From the NCBI GenBank assembly GCA_045656705.1, contig JAZORR010000007.1, positions 1 through 64,000 of the forward strand: a stretch of DNA of 64,000 bases. Reading direction: 5' to 3'. The translations under genes were made by a program, and so were the position numbers. The number at the start of each line of letters is the position of its first letter. The first letter of the stretch is position 1. Below the pieces are notes generated by a model, which was given only the letters and a program-made list of their open reading frames with translations, did no database searches and had not been told where the DNA came from. Positions 26,133 to 34,875 of this stretch are shown here, piece after piece. Source of the stretch: RGIG4576 sp045656705 (GTDB lineage Bacteria; Bacteroidota; Bacteroidia; Bacteroidales; Muribaculaceae).

Positions 26133-26856
26133 ATCCGTAACCTGACCTTGTGACTATGCATTTCCCATACGCACCGATTTTCTTGCGAAGTCGTGTGATA
26201 TTGGTGTCGATTGTGCGATTAGATACACCTTCGGAACTGCTCCAAATCATTTCAAGCAATTCCTTGCGTGAGTAAATGCTATTACGATGTGACATAAAGA
26301 ACGATAGCATCTCATATTCTGTCTTTGTAAGATTGATAATTTCATCTTTGATGTAACATTGTTTTGTGTTTTGGTCTACTCGAAGTTCTTGATAAGTAAG
26401 ATCTGGTTCGAAATTGTATTCTTGAATAGGAACGGATATAGTTTGTTCTGATGAGATGTTGGCAGATAATTCCTTTGTGAGTTTAGATCTGCGTAGCACA
26501 CTTTTAACGCGCGCTATTACTTCACGCGTGCGAAATGGTTTTGATATATAATCGTCGGCACCAATGTTCAATCCCATAATGTGCTCGTCTTCTCCGTTTA
26601 ATGCCGAGCAGAAAATGATAGGGGTGAATTTAGTGTTTGGATTAGTCTTGAGTTGGCGTGCCAATTCAAATCCATTCATTCCGTCCATCATTATATCCAA
26701 TATGAAAAGGGAATAAACCGATAAATCTTGCTTTAGAGCATCACCAGCACTATACACCACCTCGGTGTCATAGCCTTCTACCATCAAATTATATTTGAGG
26801 ATTTCACAAATTTCTTCTTCGTCGTCTACGATAAGTATTTTTACACCAATGTTCAT
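26107..26856 (-). CDS. OmpR/PhoB-family response regulator
   Basis: A 249-residue DNA-binding regulator. The receiver domain (about 5-125) has the acidic pocket DDEEE, the phospho-acceptor Asp in FILDIMMDGMNG and the conserved Lys in ADDYISKPF. After a linker, the C-terminal winged helix (about 155-245) has LTKTEYEMLSFF and the recognition-helix region SNRTIDTNITRLRKKIG. It is the partner of the overlapping kinase. The minus-strand upstream region holds TAACTTTT, a seven-of-eight match to the -7 consensus. Targets may include the downstream acyltransferase, but that is only inferred from position. Confidence 0.94.
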   Translation of the reverse strand: MNIGVKILIVDDEEEICEILKYNLMVEGYDTEVVYSAGDALKQDLSVYSLFILDIMMDGMNGFELARQLKTNPNTKFTPIIFCSALNGEDEHIMGLNIGADDYISKPFRTREVIARVKSVLRRSKLTKELSANISSEQTISVPIQEYNFEPDLTYQELRVDQNTKQCYIKDEIINLTKTEYEMLSFFMSHRNSIYSRKELLEMIWSSSEGVSNRTIDTNITRLRKKIGAYGKCIVTRSGYGYGFQEVNI

Positions 26857-27012
26857 AGTAATGATTTTGTAATATTTTTGTAAAGGTATGAATAAAATAT
26901 AAAACGTGGTATTAAAAAAAGTTAATACTTTAAACTATTAGCAGAATGCGAGTGTTTTATTGCTGTAATACGAATATGCACTTGTTTTACAGAATAATGA
27001 CTAAATGTTTAT

Positions 27013-27049
27013 AACACAAAAGGCTGTCGCGACGACAGCCTTTTGTGTT
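27013..27049 (-). terminator. Long perfect terminator after ettA
   Basis: A 17-bp perfect stem AACACAAAAGGCTGTCG/CGACAGCCTTTTGTGTT with a 3-nt loop, 30 bp past the ettA stop. The minus strand ends in T-rich sequence. It is unusually long and symmetric and would work in both directions. Confidence 0.85.
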
Positions 27050-27079
27050 TGTGTGAATATTGTAACAAAATTTGTACGA

Positions 27080-28765
27080 TTATTCCATAAGTTTTTTGTA
27101 TCTGATGCGATGAGGTTGAGTGTCGCCAAGACGAGCTTTCTTGTTTTCTTCATAATCAGAGTAAGAACCTTCGAAATAGAAGACCTTACTATCGCCTTCA
27201 AACGCAAGGATATGAGTACAAATGCGATCGAGGAACCAACGGTCGTGTGAGATGATTACAGCACAACCAGCAAAGTTTTCAAGACCTTCTTCAAGAGCTC
27301 GAAGAGTGTTTACGTCGATGTCGTTGGTAGGTTCGTCGAGAAGCAATACGTTACCTTCTTCTTTAAGTGCCATAGCAAGGTGAAGACGATTTCTTTCACC
27401 ACCCGAAAGCATACCGATTTTCTTTTCTTGGTCGGCACCAGTGAAATTGAACTTAGATAGGTAAGCACGAGCATTCATATCTTTACCACCCATACGGAAT
27501 GTTTCGCAGCCTTGAGAAACTACTTCGTAAACAGTGCTGTCGGGAAGTAGGTCTTTGTGGCTTTGGTCAACATATGCTACTTTTACTGTTTCACCTATAT
27601 CGAATGTACCCTTATCAGCCTTTTCAAGTTCCATAATTAGGCGGAACATAGTGGTCTTACCTGCACCATTAGGACCGATTATACCTACGATACCATTTGG
27701 TGGAAGCATAAAGTTGAGGTCATCGAAAAGAACTTTTTCGCCAAATGCTTTTGCCACATGTTGAGCTTCAATAACTTTATTACCCAAACGAGGTCCATTA
27801 GGAATGAAAATTTCAAGTTTTTCTTCGCGTTCCTTTTGATCTTCGTTAAGAAGTCGGTCGTAAGAAGAAAGACGAGCTTTACCTTTGGCTTGGCGTGCTT
27901 TAGGAGCCATACGCACCCATTCAAGCTCGCGTTCAAGAGTTTTGCGACGCTTGCTTGCTTGCTTTTCTTCTTGAGCCATACGCTTAGTCTTTTGGTCGAG
28001 CCAAGAAGAGTAATTACCCTTCCAAGGAATACCTTCACCTCGGTCAAGTTCGAGAATCCATCCTGCAACATGGTCGAGGAAGTAACGGTCGTGAGTAACG
28101 GCGATTACTGTACCTGGATATTGTTGTAGGTGTTGTTCGAGCCAATCGATAGATTCAGCATCGAGGTGGTTGGTAGGTTCGTCAAGAAGAAGAATATCTG
28201 GTTGTTGAAGAAGTAGACGGCAAAGAGCCACACGGCGACATTCACCACCCGAAAGTGTACCCACAAGTTGGTCTTCAGGAGGACAACGAAGAGCATCCAT
28301 AGCACGCTCAAGTTTGTTGTCGAGATTCCAAGCATCTACTGCATCGAGTTTATCTTGAAGTTCTGCTTGCAATGCGATGAGTTTGTCCATCTTATCTGGA
28401 TCTTCAAGTACTTCAGGATCGCAGAAACTTTCGTTTACTCTATCAAATTCGGCAAGAAGGTCGAGTGTAGGTTGCATACCTTCTTGTACAATTTCTTTTA
28501 CTGTCTTATTAGGATCGAGTTTTGGCTCTTGCTCGAAGTATCCTACAGTGTAACCTGGAGAGAATACTACATCGCCTTGGTATTGTTTGTCGATACCTGC
28601 GATAATTTTCAAAAGAGTAGACTTACCAGAGCCGTTTAGACCGATAATACCGATTTTCGCTCCATAGAAGAACGAAAGGTAAATGTTCTTAAGAACTTGC
28701 TTTTGAGGAGGGAAAATTTTGCTTACTCCCACCATCGAGAATATTACTTTTTTGTCGTCAGCCAT
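27080..28765 (-). CDS. ettA: Energy-dependent translational throttle protein EttA (ABC-F ATPase)
   Basis: A 561-residue soluble ABC-F protein with two ATPase cassettes and no membrane domain. Cassette 1 has GLNGSGKST and LSGGECRR; cassette 2 has GPNGAGKTT and LSGGERNR, each followed by LLLDEPTNH/D. The linker and arm contain the basic KARQAKGKARLSSYDRL region typical of EttA, and length is close to E. coli EttA (555). It binds the ribosomal E site and gates the first elongation steps according to ATP/ADP ratio. It is the last gene of the ruvX-def-ettA run, 29 bp after def. Confidence 0.93.
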   Translation of the reverse strand: MADDKKVIFSMVGVSKIFPPQKQVLKNIYLSFFYGAKIGIIGLNGSGKSTLLKIIAGIDKQYQGDVVFSPGYTVGYFEQEPKLDPNKTVKEIVQEGMQPTLDLLAEFDRVNESFCDPEVLEDPDKMDKLIALQAELQDKLDAVDAWNLDNKLERAMDALRCPPEDQLVGTLSGGECRRVALCRLLLQQPDILLLDEPTNHLDAESIDWLEQHLQQYPGTVIAVTHDRYFLDHVAGWILELDRGEGIPWKGNYSSWLDQKTKRMAQEEKQASKRRKTLERELEWVRMAPKARQAKGKARLSSYDRLLNEDQKEREEKLEIFIPNGPRLGNKVIEAQHVAKAFGEKVLFDDLNFMLPPNGIVGIIGPNGAGKTTMFRLIMELEKADKGTFDIGETVKVAYVDQSHKDLLPDSTVYEVVSQGCETFRMGGKDMNARAYLSKFNFTGADQEKKIGMLSGGERNRLHLAMALKEEGNVLLLDEPTNDIDVNTLRALEEGLENFAGCAVIISHDRWFLDRICTHILAFEGDSKVFYFEGSYSDYEENKKARLGDTQPHRIRYKKLME

Positions 28766-28794
28766 AATAAAATTAAGAAATTGGTTGAAAACGA

Positions 28795-29361
28795 TTATTT
28801 TTTGTTGTTAAAAGCGCGTGTGCGATATCCACAACGCACTTTGCCATCAACGATGTTGCGTAATTTGTTGCGAATAAGTTGCTTGCGAATAGGAGAAATG
28901 TGATCGATGAATACTTTACCTTCGAGGTGATCGTATTCGTGTTGGAATACGCGTGCAAGGTATCCTTCAAATACTTCTTCGTGAGGTTGGAAATTCTCAT
29001 CGAGCCAGTTTACTTTTACTTTTTCAATGCGAGGTACTGATTCGTGAATGCCAGGGAGGCTCAAACAACCCTCTTCTCTGCTTGTCTTATTGCCATCTTC
29101 GATGACTTCAAGTACAGGATTGATAAGCACGAAACTACGGCCTTCAAGTTCAGGAAAAGAATCTTTAAGTACATCTACATCGATGCAGATAAGACGAATG
29201 TTCAATCCTACTTGTGGTGCTGCAATACCGATGCCATCACTATCGTACATAGTGGCCTTCATATTTTCGATAAGCTCCTTCAACTTTGGGTATTCTGGAG
29301 TGATGTCTTCCGATACTTTGCGTAGTACTGGATGACCATAAAGATAAATAGGTAGTATCAT
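28795..29361 (-). CDS. def: Peptide deformylase
   Basis: A 188-residue metalloenzyme that removes the formyl group from nascent proteins. The three family motifs are present: GIGIAAPQVGLN (GxGxAAxQ, about 43-54), EEGCLSLPG (EGCLS, metal Cys) and QHEYDHLEGKVF (HExxH, metal His pair and catalytic Glu). The last ~25 residues are basic. It lies 4 bp after ruvX and 29 bp before ettA, so the three genes probably form one transcript. Confidence 0.96.
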   Translation of the reverse strand: MILPIYLYGHPVLRKVSEDITPEYPKLKELIENMKATMYDSDGIGIAAPQVGLNIRLICIDVDVLKDSFPELEGRSFVLINPVLEVIEDGNKTSREEGCLSLPGIHESVPRIEKVKVNWLDENFQPHEEVFEGYLARVFQHEYDHLEGKVFIDHISPIRKQLIRNKLRNIVDGKVRCGYRTRAFNNKK

Positions 29362-29365
29362 AATT

Positions 29366-29782
29366 TTAAAATTTATTACTTTGTAAATAGTCGTTGAGAA
29401 TTATAGCGGCTGCAATGGTGTCCACTTTTTCCTTTTTCTGACGGTTTTTTTTCTTCATACCTCCATCAAGCATAGCTTTATGAGCAAGTGTTGAAGTGAA
29501 TCGTTCGTCATACATTTCTACTGGAATATTGGGTATTACCTTTTTAAGTCTGTTTAGGAATGGAGTAATGTATTGCATACTTTCGCTTAATTCTCCATTT
29601 AATTGCTTGGGTAAACCAACAATAATTTTATCTACATTTTCGGTGGAAATGTATTTTTGAAGGAAATCTACCACCGTGTGAGAAGGTATAGTGGTGAGTC
29701 CATTTGCAATAATCTTCAGAGGATCGGTAACTGCAATACCTGTGCGTTTCCGTCCGTAGTCAATTCCTATAATTCGTCCCAT
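29366..29782 (-). CDS. ruvX: YqgF/RuvX family Holliday-junction resolvase-like protein
   Basis: A 138-residue RNase H-fold protein. MGRIIGIDYGRKRTGIAVTD starts the fold with the first catalytic Asp. IIVGLPKQLNGE is the central family motif, and YDERFTSTLA and KKEKVDTIAAAIILNDYL supply the remaining acidic residues. Family roles are 16S pre-rRNA 5' maturation and possibly recombination. I choose ATG 29782 rather than the in-frame TTG at 29791, because the family starts MGRII and because the -7 box at 29789-29796 would put the transcript start at or after the TTG. Confidence 0.9.
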   Translation of the reverse strand: MGRIIGIDYGRKRTGIAVTDPLKIIANGLTTIPSHTVVDFLQKYISTENVDKIIVGLPKQLNGELSESMQYITPFLNRLKKVIPNIPVEMYDERFTSTLAHKAMLDGGMKKKNRQKKEKVDTIAAAIILNDYLQSNKF

Positions 29783-29788
29783 ATTTTG

Positions 29789-29796
29789 CAAAGATA
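29789..29796 (-). promoter_or_regulatory. Bacteroidota -7 promoter box for ruvX-def-ettA
   Basis: The minus strand reads TATCTTTG, ending only 7 bp before the ATG at 29782, so the transcript may be leaderless or nearly so. Confidence 0.45.
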
Positions 29797-29810
29797 TAAA
29801 AAAATATCGT

Positions 29811-29818
29811 TAATTTTG
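29811..29818 (+). promoter_or_regulatory. Bacteroidota -7 promoter box for the amidase gene
   Basis: TAATTTTG with TTTG at 29785-29788 (22-bp spacing), 33 bp before the ATG. It is divergent to, and partly overlaps, the ruvX promoter region. Confidence 0.55.
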
Positions 29819-29851
29819 TGATTGGAATTGATAAACTAACAATTAATAACT

Positions 29852-31321
29852 ATGAACATTGGTAAAATTGGACTTGCAATAGCCACTTTGATGATGTGTG
29901 GTAGTGCAGAAGCAACAGTAGATTTTAAAATTGTGCGTGGTGAGCGTGATACTGTTTACAGTAAAACTCATTATGTAGTGGGGGTGACAAAACCTGGAAA
30001 TCGCGCTTATGTGAATGGCGAGAAAGTAAAAGTTTACAACACTGGTTCTTTCGGTGCAAAAGTGGAATTGAAGGAAGGAGATAACAAGATTTCTGTGGTT
30101 GTGGATGATACTATGCTTGAAAATGAAAAGACTTTTAATGTGTATTATTCAACAAACCGTCCAGAGAAACTTCTCACAATGAAGCAGGCTAAGGCTGCAC
30201 TTGAAAAGGAACAACTAAAACCTTGTGATTTCTATGCAATATCTAAGTCGGGTGCTTATCTCCAATATGGTGATGGTGATGATCGATTAGGTGGCTCGAA
30301 AATGGGTTATGTGAATGAAGGAATTGTGTTTCATGTAGTGGGAGAAAAAGGTGGTTTGTATAAGGTGCAACTTTCTGAACACAGATATGCATTTATGGAA
30401 AAAGAATATCTCGAACCTACTACCGAAAAAACAAGTGTGGTGAATACTGGTAGCTGGCGAGTGAGCAATAAGGGCGACTATGATCAAGTGTACATCAGTT
30501 TGCCAACACGCTTGCCATATCATTATTGGAGTGAACTAAATCCTTCACGCATCTGCATCGATGTGTTTGGTGCTATGGATAATAGTAACTGGATGACTCA
30601 ATATTTCGATACAGAAATGATTGACTATGTTGATTTCAATCAAGTAGAAAGCGATGTATATAGAGTGATTATTAAATTGAAAGATGAATATGCATGGGGT
30701 TATTCTGTGGAATATAGTGGTACTAACCTTGTGATAAATGTAAATCACGCACCAAATCCTGAAATTAAGGGGCTTGTAGTGGGACTTGATGCTGGTCACG
30801 GTGGTAAATATCCAGGTGCAATCGCGGCTTCTGGTCTTACAGAAAAGGAAGTAAATATGTCGCTTGTAGACGAAATTAGAAAACTTCTTGAGGCAAAGGG
30901 TGCAAAAGTGGTGTTAAGTCGTGATGGCGACCAAGGTCCTACAATGGGTGAACGCAAAAAGACCTTTAAAGATGCTAAAGTGGATTTGATGATTTCGGTA
31001 CATAATAATTCGGGTGGCAGTCCACTTGCCGAGATGGGTTCTTGCACTGCATATAAACATATATCAGATCGTGCTTTGGCTGTGGCAATGCAAAAGCGAT
31101 TGGTAGAACTTGGTCATAAAAACTTTGGAGTGATTGGTAATTTCAATTTCTCTTTGAATGCTCCAACTGAATATCCAAATGTATTGCTTGAAGTATTGTT
31201 TATGAGTAGTTTGCCTGAAGAAGAAAAACTTGCCGATCTTGAATATCGTAAGAAAGTGGCTAAGCAAGTAGTGCTTGCTCTTGAAGATTACTTGAAAGAT
31301 GTAAAAGCATCTAAGAAATAA
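29852..31321 (+). CDS. Secreted N-acetylmuramoyl-L-alanine amidase (Amidase_3)
   Basis: A 489-residue exported protein with a signal peptide (MNIGKIGLAI..SAEA, cleavage near residue 21). The middle has an SH3-like segment (about 125-190) and an AMIN-like region (about 195-300; SLPTRLPYHYWSEL, SRICIDVFGAMD). The C-terminal Amidase_3 domain (about 305-480) has zinc ligands in GLDAGHGG, LTEKEVNMSL and ISVHNN, and the catalytic Glu in VLLEVLFMS. It cleaves the bond between MurNAc and the stem peptide during cell separation or turnover. The gene is single and closed by the terminator at 31342-31375. Confidence 0.9.
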   Translation: MNIGKIGLAIATLMMCGSAEATVDFKIVRGERDTVYSKTHYVVGVTKPGNRAYVNGEKVKVYNTGSFGAKVELKEGDNKISVVVDDTMLENEKTFNVYYSTNRPEKLLTMKQAKAALEKEQLKPCDFYAISKSGAYLQYGDGDDRLGGSKMGYVNEGIVFHVVGEKGGLYKVQLSEHRYAFMEKEYLEPTTEKTSVVNTGSWRVSNKGDYDQVYISLPTRLPYHYWSELNPSRICIDVFGAMDNSNWMTQYFDTEMIDYVDFNQVESDVYRVIIKLKDEYAWGYSVEYSGTNLVINVNHAPNPEIKGLVVGLDAGHGGKYPGAIAASGLTEKEVNMSLVDEIRKLLEAKGAKVVLSRDGDQGPTMGERKKTFKDAKVDLMISVHNNSGGSPLAEMGSCTAYKHISDRALAVAMQKRLVELGHKNFGVIGNFNFSLNAPTEYPNVLLEVLFMSSLPEEEKLADLEYRKKVAKQVVLALEDYLKDVKASKK

Positions 31322-31341
31322 GATATAGATATCAATAAAAG

Positions 31342-31375
31342 TAAAGTCGGGATTTCATACGAAGTCCCGACTTTA
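31342..31375. terminator. Bidirectional terminator between the amidase gene and glyA
   Basis: Perfect 11-bp stem TAAAGTCGGGA/TCCCGACTTTA between two convergent genes. Confidence 0.85.
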
Positions 31376-31394
31376 TATATATAATAAGGTGTGA

Positions 31395-32675
31395 TTAATA
31401 AGCGAACATTGGATATTCGTTCATAATTGAGTTCACCTTAGCACGAACTGCGGCTATTACCTTTTCGTCTTCTGGTGCGTGTAGTACAGTGTCAATAAGT
31501 TCTACGATTTCGCCCATCATATCTTCTTTCACGCCACGAGTAGTGATGGCTGGAGTTCCAAGACGGATACCTGAAGTTTGGAATGGAGAGCGACTATCAA
31601 ATGGTACCATATTCTTATTTGCTGTGATATCAGCAGCCACAAGAGCCTTTTCAGCTACCTTACCAGTAAGTTCTGGGAATTTAGTGCGAAGGTCGAGTAG
31701 AATACAGTGATTGTCTGTACCACCTGATGCAATCTTGTAACCTTTATCGGTAAGGGCTTGAGCCATAGCTTGAGCATTCTTCTTTACTTGAGTTTGATAT
31801 TCAACGAATGATGGTTGAAGTGCTTCGCCGAATGCTACAGCTTTAGCGGCGATTACGTGTTCAAGAGGTCCACCTTGTACGCCTGGGAATACAGCAGAAT
31901 CCAATAATTGCGACATTGTCTTCACTTGTCCCTTAGGAGTGGTTTTGCCCCATGGGTTTTCGAAGTCTTTGCCAAGCATAATGATACCACCACGAGGACC
32001 ACGAAGAGTCTTGTGAGTAGTAGAAGTGACTATGTGTGCATACTTCAATGGATTTTCGAGCAATCCTGCAGCGATGAGACCTGCTGGGTGAGCCATGTCG
32101 ACAAGAAGGATAGCACCTACAGAATCGGCAATTTCACGCATACGTGCATAATCCCAATCGCGAGAATAAGCACTTGCACCACCAACGATAAGTTTAGGCT
32201 TAACTTCGTGAGCAAGACGTTCCATTTGATCGTAATCAACAAGATTTGTGTCAGCAGTTACATTGTATTCAACTTGGTTGAAAACAATACCTGAGAAATT
32301 GACAGGTGAACCGTGAGAAAGGTGACCACCGTGAGAAAGGTTCAATCCCATAAAAGTGTCGCCTGGGTTCATGCAAGCCATAAATACTGCCATGTTGGCT
32401 TGCGCGCCAGAGTGAGGTTGTACATTAGCCCATTCAGCACCAAAAAGTTTCTTGAGGCGTTCGATTGCAATAGTTTCGCTTTCGTCGACTACTTCGCAAC
32501 CGCCATAGTAGCGATGTCCAGGGTAACCTTCAGCGTACTTGTTGGTGAGGCATGAGCCCATAGCCTGCATCACTTGTTCGCTTACAAAGTTTTCGGAAGC
32601 AATAAGTTCGATTCCTTTCTTTTGGCGTTGATGTTCACGTTCGATAATGTCAAAAATTAATGAATCTTTCTCCAT
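31395..32675 (-). CDS. glyA: Serine hydroxymethyltransferase
   Basis: A 426-residue PLP enzyme that interconverts serine and glycine and charges tetrahydrofolate with one-carbon units. It shows the PLP-lysine motif VTSTTHKTLRGPRGG, the N-terminal RQKKGIELIASENFVS, the active-site NKYAEGYPGHRYYGG, and DMAHPAGLIA with the PLP-ring Asp. Length is standard. It is the last gene of the run pyrB-pyrI-flavin reductase-glyA, 32 bp after the flavin reductase, which ties one-carbon supply to nucleotide synthesis. Confidence 0.97.
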   Translation of the reverse strand: MEKDSLIFDIIEREHQRQKKGIELIASENFVSEQVMQAMGSCLTNKYAEGYPGHRYYGGCEVVDESETIAIERLKKLFGAEWANVQPHSGAQANMAVFMACMNPGDTFMGLNLSHGGHLSHGSPVNFSGIVFNQVEYNVTADTNLVDYDQMERLAHEVKPKLIVGGASAYSRDWDYARMREIADSVGAILLVDMAHPAGLIAAGLLENPLKYAHIVTSTTHKTLRGPRGGIIMLGKDFENPWGKTTPKGQVKTMSQLLDSAVFPGVQGGPLEHVIAAKAVAFGEALQPSFVEYQTQVKKNAQAMAQALTDKGYKIASGGTDNHCILLDLRTKFPELTGKVAEKALVAADITANKNMVPFDSRSPFQTSGIRLGTPAITTRGVKEDMMGEIVELIDTVLHAPEDEKVIAAVRAKVNSIMNEYPMFAY

Positions 32676-32707
32676 AAAATAGTGTTATTATATGTTTTAT
32701 ATTTGAG

Positions 32708-33274
32708 TTATTTTTTCTTTTTTACAGTCCACCCGAAAGTGCCTATAAGTTCGCCCATTGAATAGTAGCCGCCATGAGCATAAACCAAAAGATTGGCTTT
32801 CTTCATGTCGAATGCGCCAGTTTCGGAATCGATAAATCGGTCGTCGGCAATAACATTCAGCACATCGGCGATGAACATGTCGTGAGTGCCGAGATGAATT
32901 ATCTCTTTGACACGACATTCGATAGCAATAGGAGATTGCTCGATGTAGGGCGCGCTTACTTTTACACCTTTGCATGGAGTGAGGCTCATTTCCTCAAATT
33001 TGTTGTAGTCGCGACCCGAACGCACACCACACCAATCGGTGGCACGAGCTAATTCTACAGTGGTGAGGTTGAGCGTAAATTCCATGTTGCGCTTCACAAT
33101 GTCGTAGCTATGGCGTTCAGGTCGAATAGAAACATAGCACATTGCAGGGTCGGAGCAAATAGTGCCTACCCATGATGCAGTGAATACATTCCATTCGTCA
33201 GGGGTGCTACCACAACTTACCATAATGGCAGGAAGTGGATAAATCATAGTGCCTGGTCGCCAGTTTTGTTTCAT
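32708..33274 (-). CDS. Flavin reductase-like FMN-binding protein
   Basis: A 188-residue protein with the split-barrel flavin reductase fold: YPLPAIMVSCG near the N-terminus, WNVFTASWVGTICSDPAMCYVSIRPERHSYD (core TASWVGTICSDP) for FMN binding, FTLNLTT, and HDMFIADVLNV. Such proteins bind FMN and pass electrons from NAD(P)H; the substrate is unknown. It lies 9 bp after pyrI and 32 bp before glyA. Its place in a pyrimidine/one-carbon operon is unexplained. Confidence 0.87.
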   Translation of the reverse strand: MKQNWRPGTMIYPLPAIMVSCGSTPDEWNVFTASWVGTICSDPAMCYVSIRPERHSYDIVKRNMEFTLNLTTVELARATDWCGVRSGRDYNKFEEMSLTPCKGVKVSAPYIEQSPIAIECRVKEIIHLGTHDMFIADVLNVIADDRFIDSETGAFDMKKANLLVYAHGGYYSMGELIGTFGWTVKKKK

Positions 33275-33283
33275 TGTGAAGTG

Positions 33284-33748
33284 TTATTTAAGAGTGATTT
33301 TGTCCTTAATTTCGGAGCGCTCGCAGTAGTGGCATTTTAGTACTACATTTTCGCGGTCGACAACATGGAAATGAGTGCGCATAGGCTCGTTGTTAGTGAT
33401 ACACTTAGGGTTGCTGCACTTCACGATGCCATAGATGTCGTCGGCAAGAGTAACCTTATGCTTTTCTACTACTGCATAGTCTTTGATAATATTAATTACA
33501 GCATTAGGAGCAATGATGGCAATGCGATTGAGTGTAGACTCAGGGAATTCAATGTTTGCCACTTTGATGATACTCTTTTTGCCACATTTCTTACTATCGA
33601 GGTTGTAACCTATAGTTACATTGTTGGTGAGATTTTTAATGCCAAGAAGTTCCACTACTTTAAATAGTGATTCATTTGGAATATGGTCTATTACAGTACC
33701 ATTTTCAAGAGCTGCTACAGCAAGTTCTTTTTTCTTTATTTCGTTCAT
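33284..33748 (-). CDS. pyrI: Aspartate carbamoyltransferase regulatory subunit
   Basis: A 154-residue regulatory chain. The N-terminal nucleotide-binding domain (about 1-100) has GTVIDHIPNESLFKVVELL and a basic SKKCGKKS stretch. The C-terminal zinc domain has four Cys in CSNPKC and CHYC (about 109-142), which contacts PyrB. It gives ATCase its CTP/ATP control. It lies 14 bp after pyrB in the same transcript. Confidence 0.96.
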   Translation of the reverse strand: MNEIKKKELAVAALENGTVIDHIPNESLFKVVELLGIKNLTNNVTIGYNLDSKKCGKKSIIKVANIEFPESTLNRIAIIAPNAVINIIKDYAVVEKHKVTLADDIYGIVKCSNPKCITNNEPMRTHFHVVDRENVVLKCHYCERSEIKDKITLK

Positions 33749-33762
33749 ATAATAATCCTCCC

Positions 33763-34680
33763 TTATTTTACTTCAATACCTAACACTTTACAAATAATAG
33801 CTTGGCGAGCGTAAAGTCCGTTTTGAGCTTGTTGGAAATAGTAAGCCTTTGGATTTGCGTCCACATCGTATGCAATTTCGTTCACGCGAGGTAGTGGGTG
33901 AAGAATGCGAAGATTGTCCTTACTATTGTCGAGCATAGCATTGTGAAGATTATAAAGGTCCTTCACGCGTTCATATTCAAGCAGGTCGGTGAAGCGTTCG
34001 CGTTGTACGCGAGTCATATATATGATATCGCTCTTATTGATGATTTCTTGAGAGAAATCGGTAGATTCGTGATACTCGATTCCGTGTTCTTCGCAGAATA
34101 CCTTATATTCATTAGGCATCTTCAATTCATCGCATGCCACGAAGTGGAATACAGGATTGAAGTGGTACATAGCCATAAGTAGCGAATGCACAGTGCGTCC
34201 GTACTTCAAATCGCCCACCATTGTGATGGTGAGGTTTTCAAGGGTACCTTGAGTCTTGTAGATAGAGTACAGGTCGAGCATTGTTTGCGAAGGGTGTTGG
34301 TTGGCACCATCGCCAGCGTTGATGATAGGCACAGGAGAAAACTCGCTCGCATAGCGTGCTGCACCTTCGAGGTGGTGACGCATAATTATTACATCGGCAT
34401 AGTTTGCCACCATTCTTATGGTGTCGTGCATAGTCTCGCCCTTAGATGAACTTGTGGTGCTCGCGTCGGAAAAACCAATAACTCGTCCACCGAGACGATT
34501 TACAGCTGTTTCGAAACTCAAGCGAGTGCGAGTAGAAGGTTCAAAGAAAAGTGTTGCTGCTACTTTGCCCTCAAGTAGTCGCTGATTTGGATTCTCTTCA
34601 AATTTTCGAGCTGTGTCAAGCAGTTCGAGAATCTCCTCTTTAGAAAGGTCGGAGATAGAAACTAAACTCTCGTTGTTCAT
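33763..34680 (-). CDS. pyrB: Aspartate carbamoyltransferase catalytic subunit
   Basis: A 305-residue enzyme that joins carbamoyl phosphate to aspartate, the committed step of pyrimidine synthesis. The carbamoyl-phosphate loop FEPSTRTRLSFETA (about 49-62), the aspartate-side SSSKGETMHDT loop, NAGDGANQHPSQ and HPLPRVNEI are intact. It uses carbamoyl phosphate from CarB (carB is also in this window). It is the first structural gene of a pyrB-pyrI-flavin reductase-glyA run and is preceded by a leader ORF and terminator at 34722-34868. Confidence 0.97.
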   Translation of the reverse strand: MNNESLVSISDLSKEEILELLDTARKFEENPNQRLLEGKVAATLFFEPSTRTRLSFETAVNRLGGRVIGFSDASTTSSSKGETMHDTIRMVANYADVIIMRHHLEGAARYASEFSPVPIINAGDGANQHPSQTMLDLYSIYKTQGTLENLTITMVGDLKYGRTVHSLLMAMYHFNPVFHFVACDELKMPNEYKVFCEEHGIEYHESTDFSQEIINKSDIIYMTRVQRERFTDLLEYERVKDLYNLHNAMLDNSKDNLRILHPLPRVNEIAYDVDANPKAYYFQQAQNGLYARQAIICKVLGIEVK

Positions 34681-34721
34681 ATAGCTATGTAATTTAATTT
34701 TGTTTTTTCTATGAAAATTAT

Positions 34722-34772
34722 CCTAAAATAAAAGCCAATCAAAACACGCTGAACGAGTTAGTGATTGGCCTT
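34722..34772 (-). promoter_or_regulatory. Attenuator terminator in the pyrB leader
   Basis: On the minus strand AAGGCCAATCA (34772-34762) pairs with TGATTGGCTTT (34741-34731), 11 bp with one G-U pair, followed by TTTTATTTTAGG. It stands about 40-90 bp before pyrB, in the direction of pyrB transcription, so it must be passed to express the operon. The leader ORF stop lies in the loop side of the 5' arm. Confidence 0.75.
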
Positions 34773-34868
34773 GATATGTGGCAAAAGAAACGATTTGTTA
34801 TCACACACTTGCTTTGCTTGGGCAAGTGAATGAGAAGAAAATGTTCTATTGTTGGATTTTTCTATCAT
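34758..34868 (-). CDS. pyrB leader ORF (36 aa)
   Basis: A 37-codon reading frame starting MIEKSNNRTFSS and ending PHIKANH, with TAA at 34760-34758. It starts about 8 bp after a good -7 box and ends inside the attenuator 5' arm, so a ribosome following the polymerase closely would cover that arm. Within it lies a hairpin CACTTGC/GCAAGTG (34828-34822/34812-34806) followed by the T-rich run TCGTTTCTTTTGCC (about 34792-34779), the arrangement of a UTP-sensitive pause. It is too short for ordinary gene callers. The peptide has no recognisable function. Confidence 0.65.
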   Translation of the reverse strand: MIEKSNNRTFSSHSLAQAKQVCDNKSFLLPHIKANH

Positions 34869-34875
34869 AACACTA

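Noticed and set aside
27013..27049. Perfect 17-bp palindrome as a phage or integron attachment site
   Set aside because: Its position just after ettA and its terminator-like loop and tail explain it without invoking recombination.
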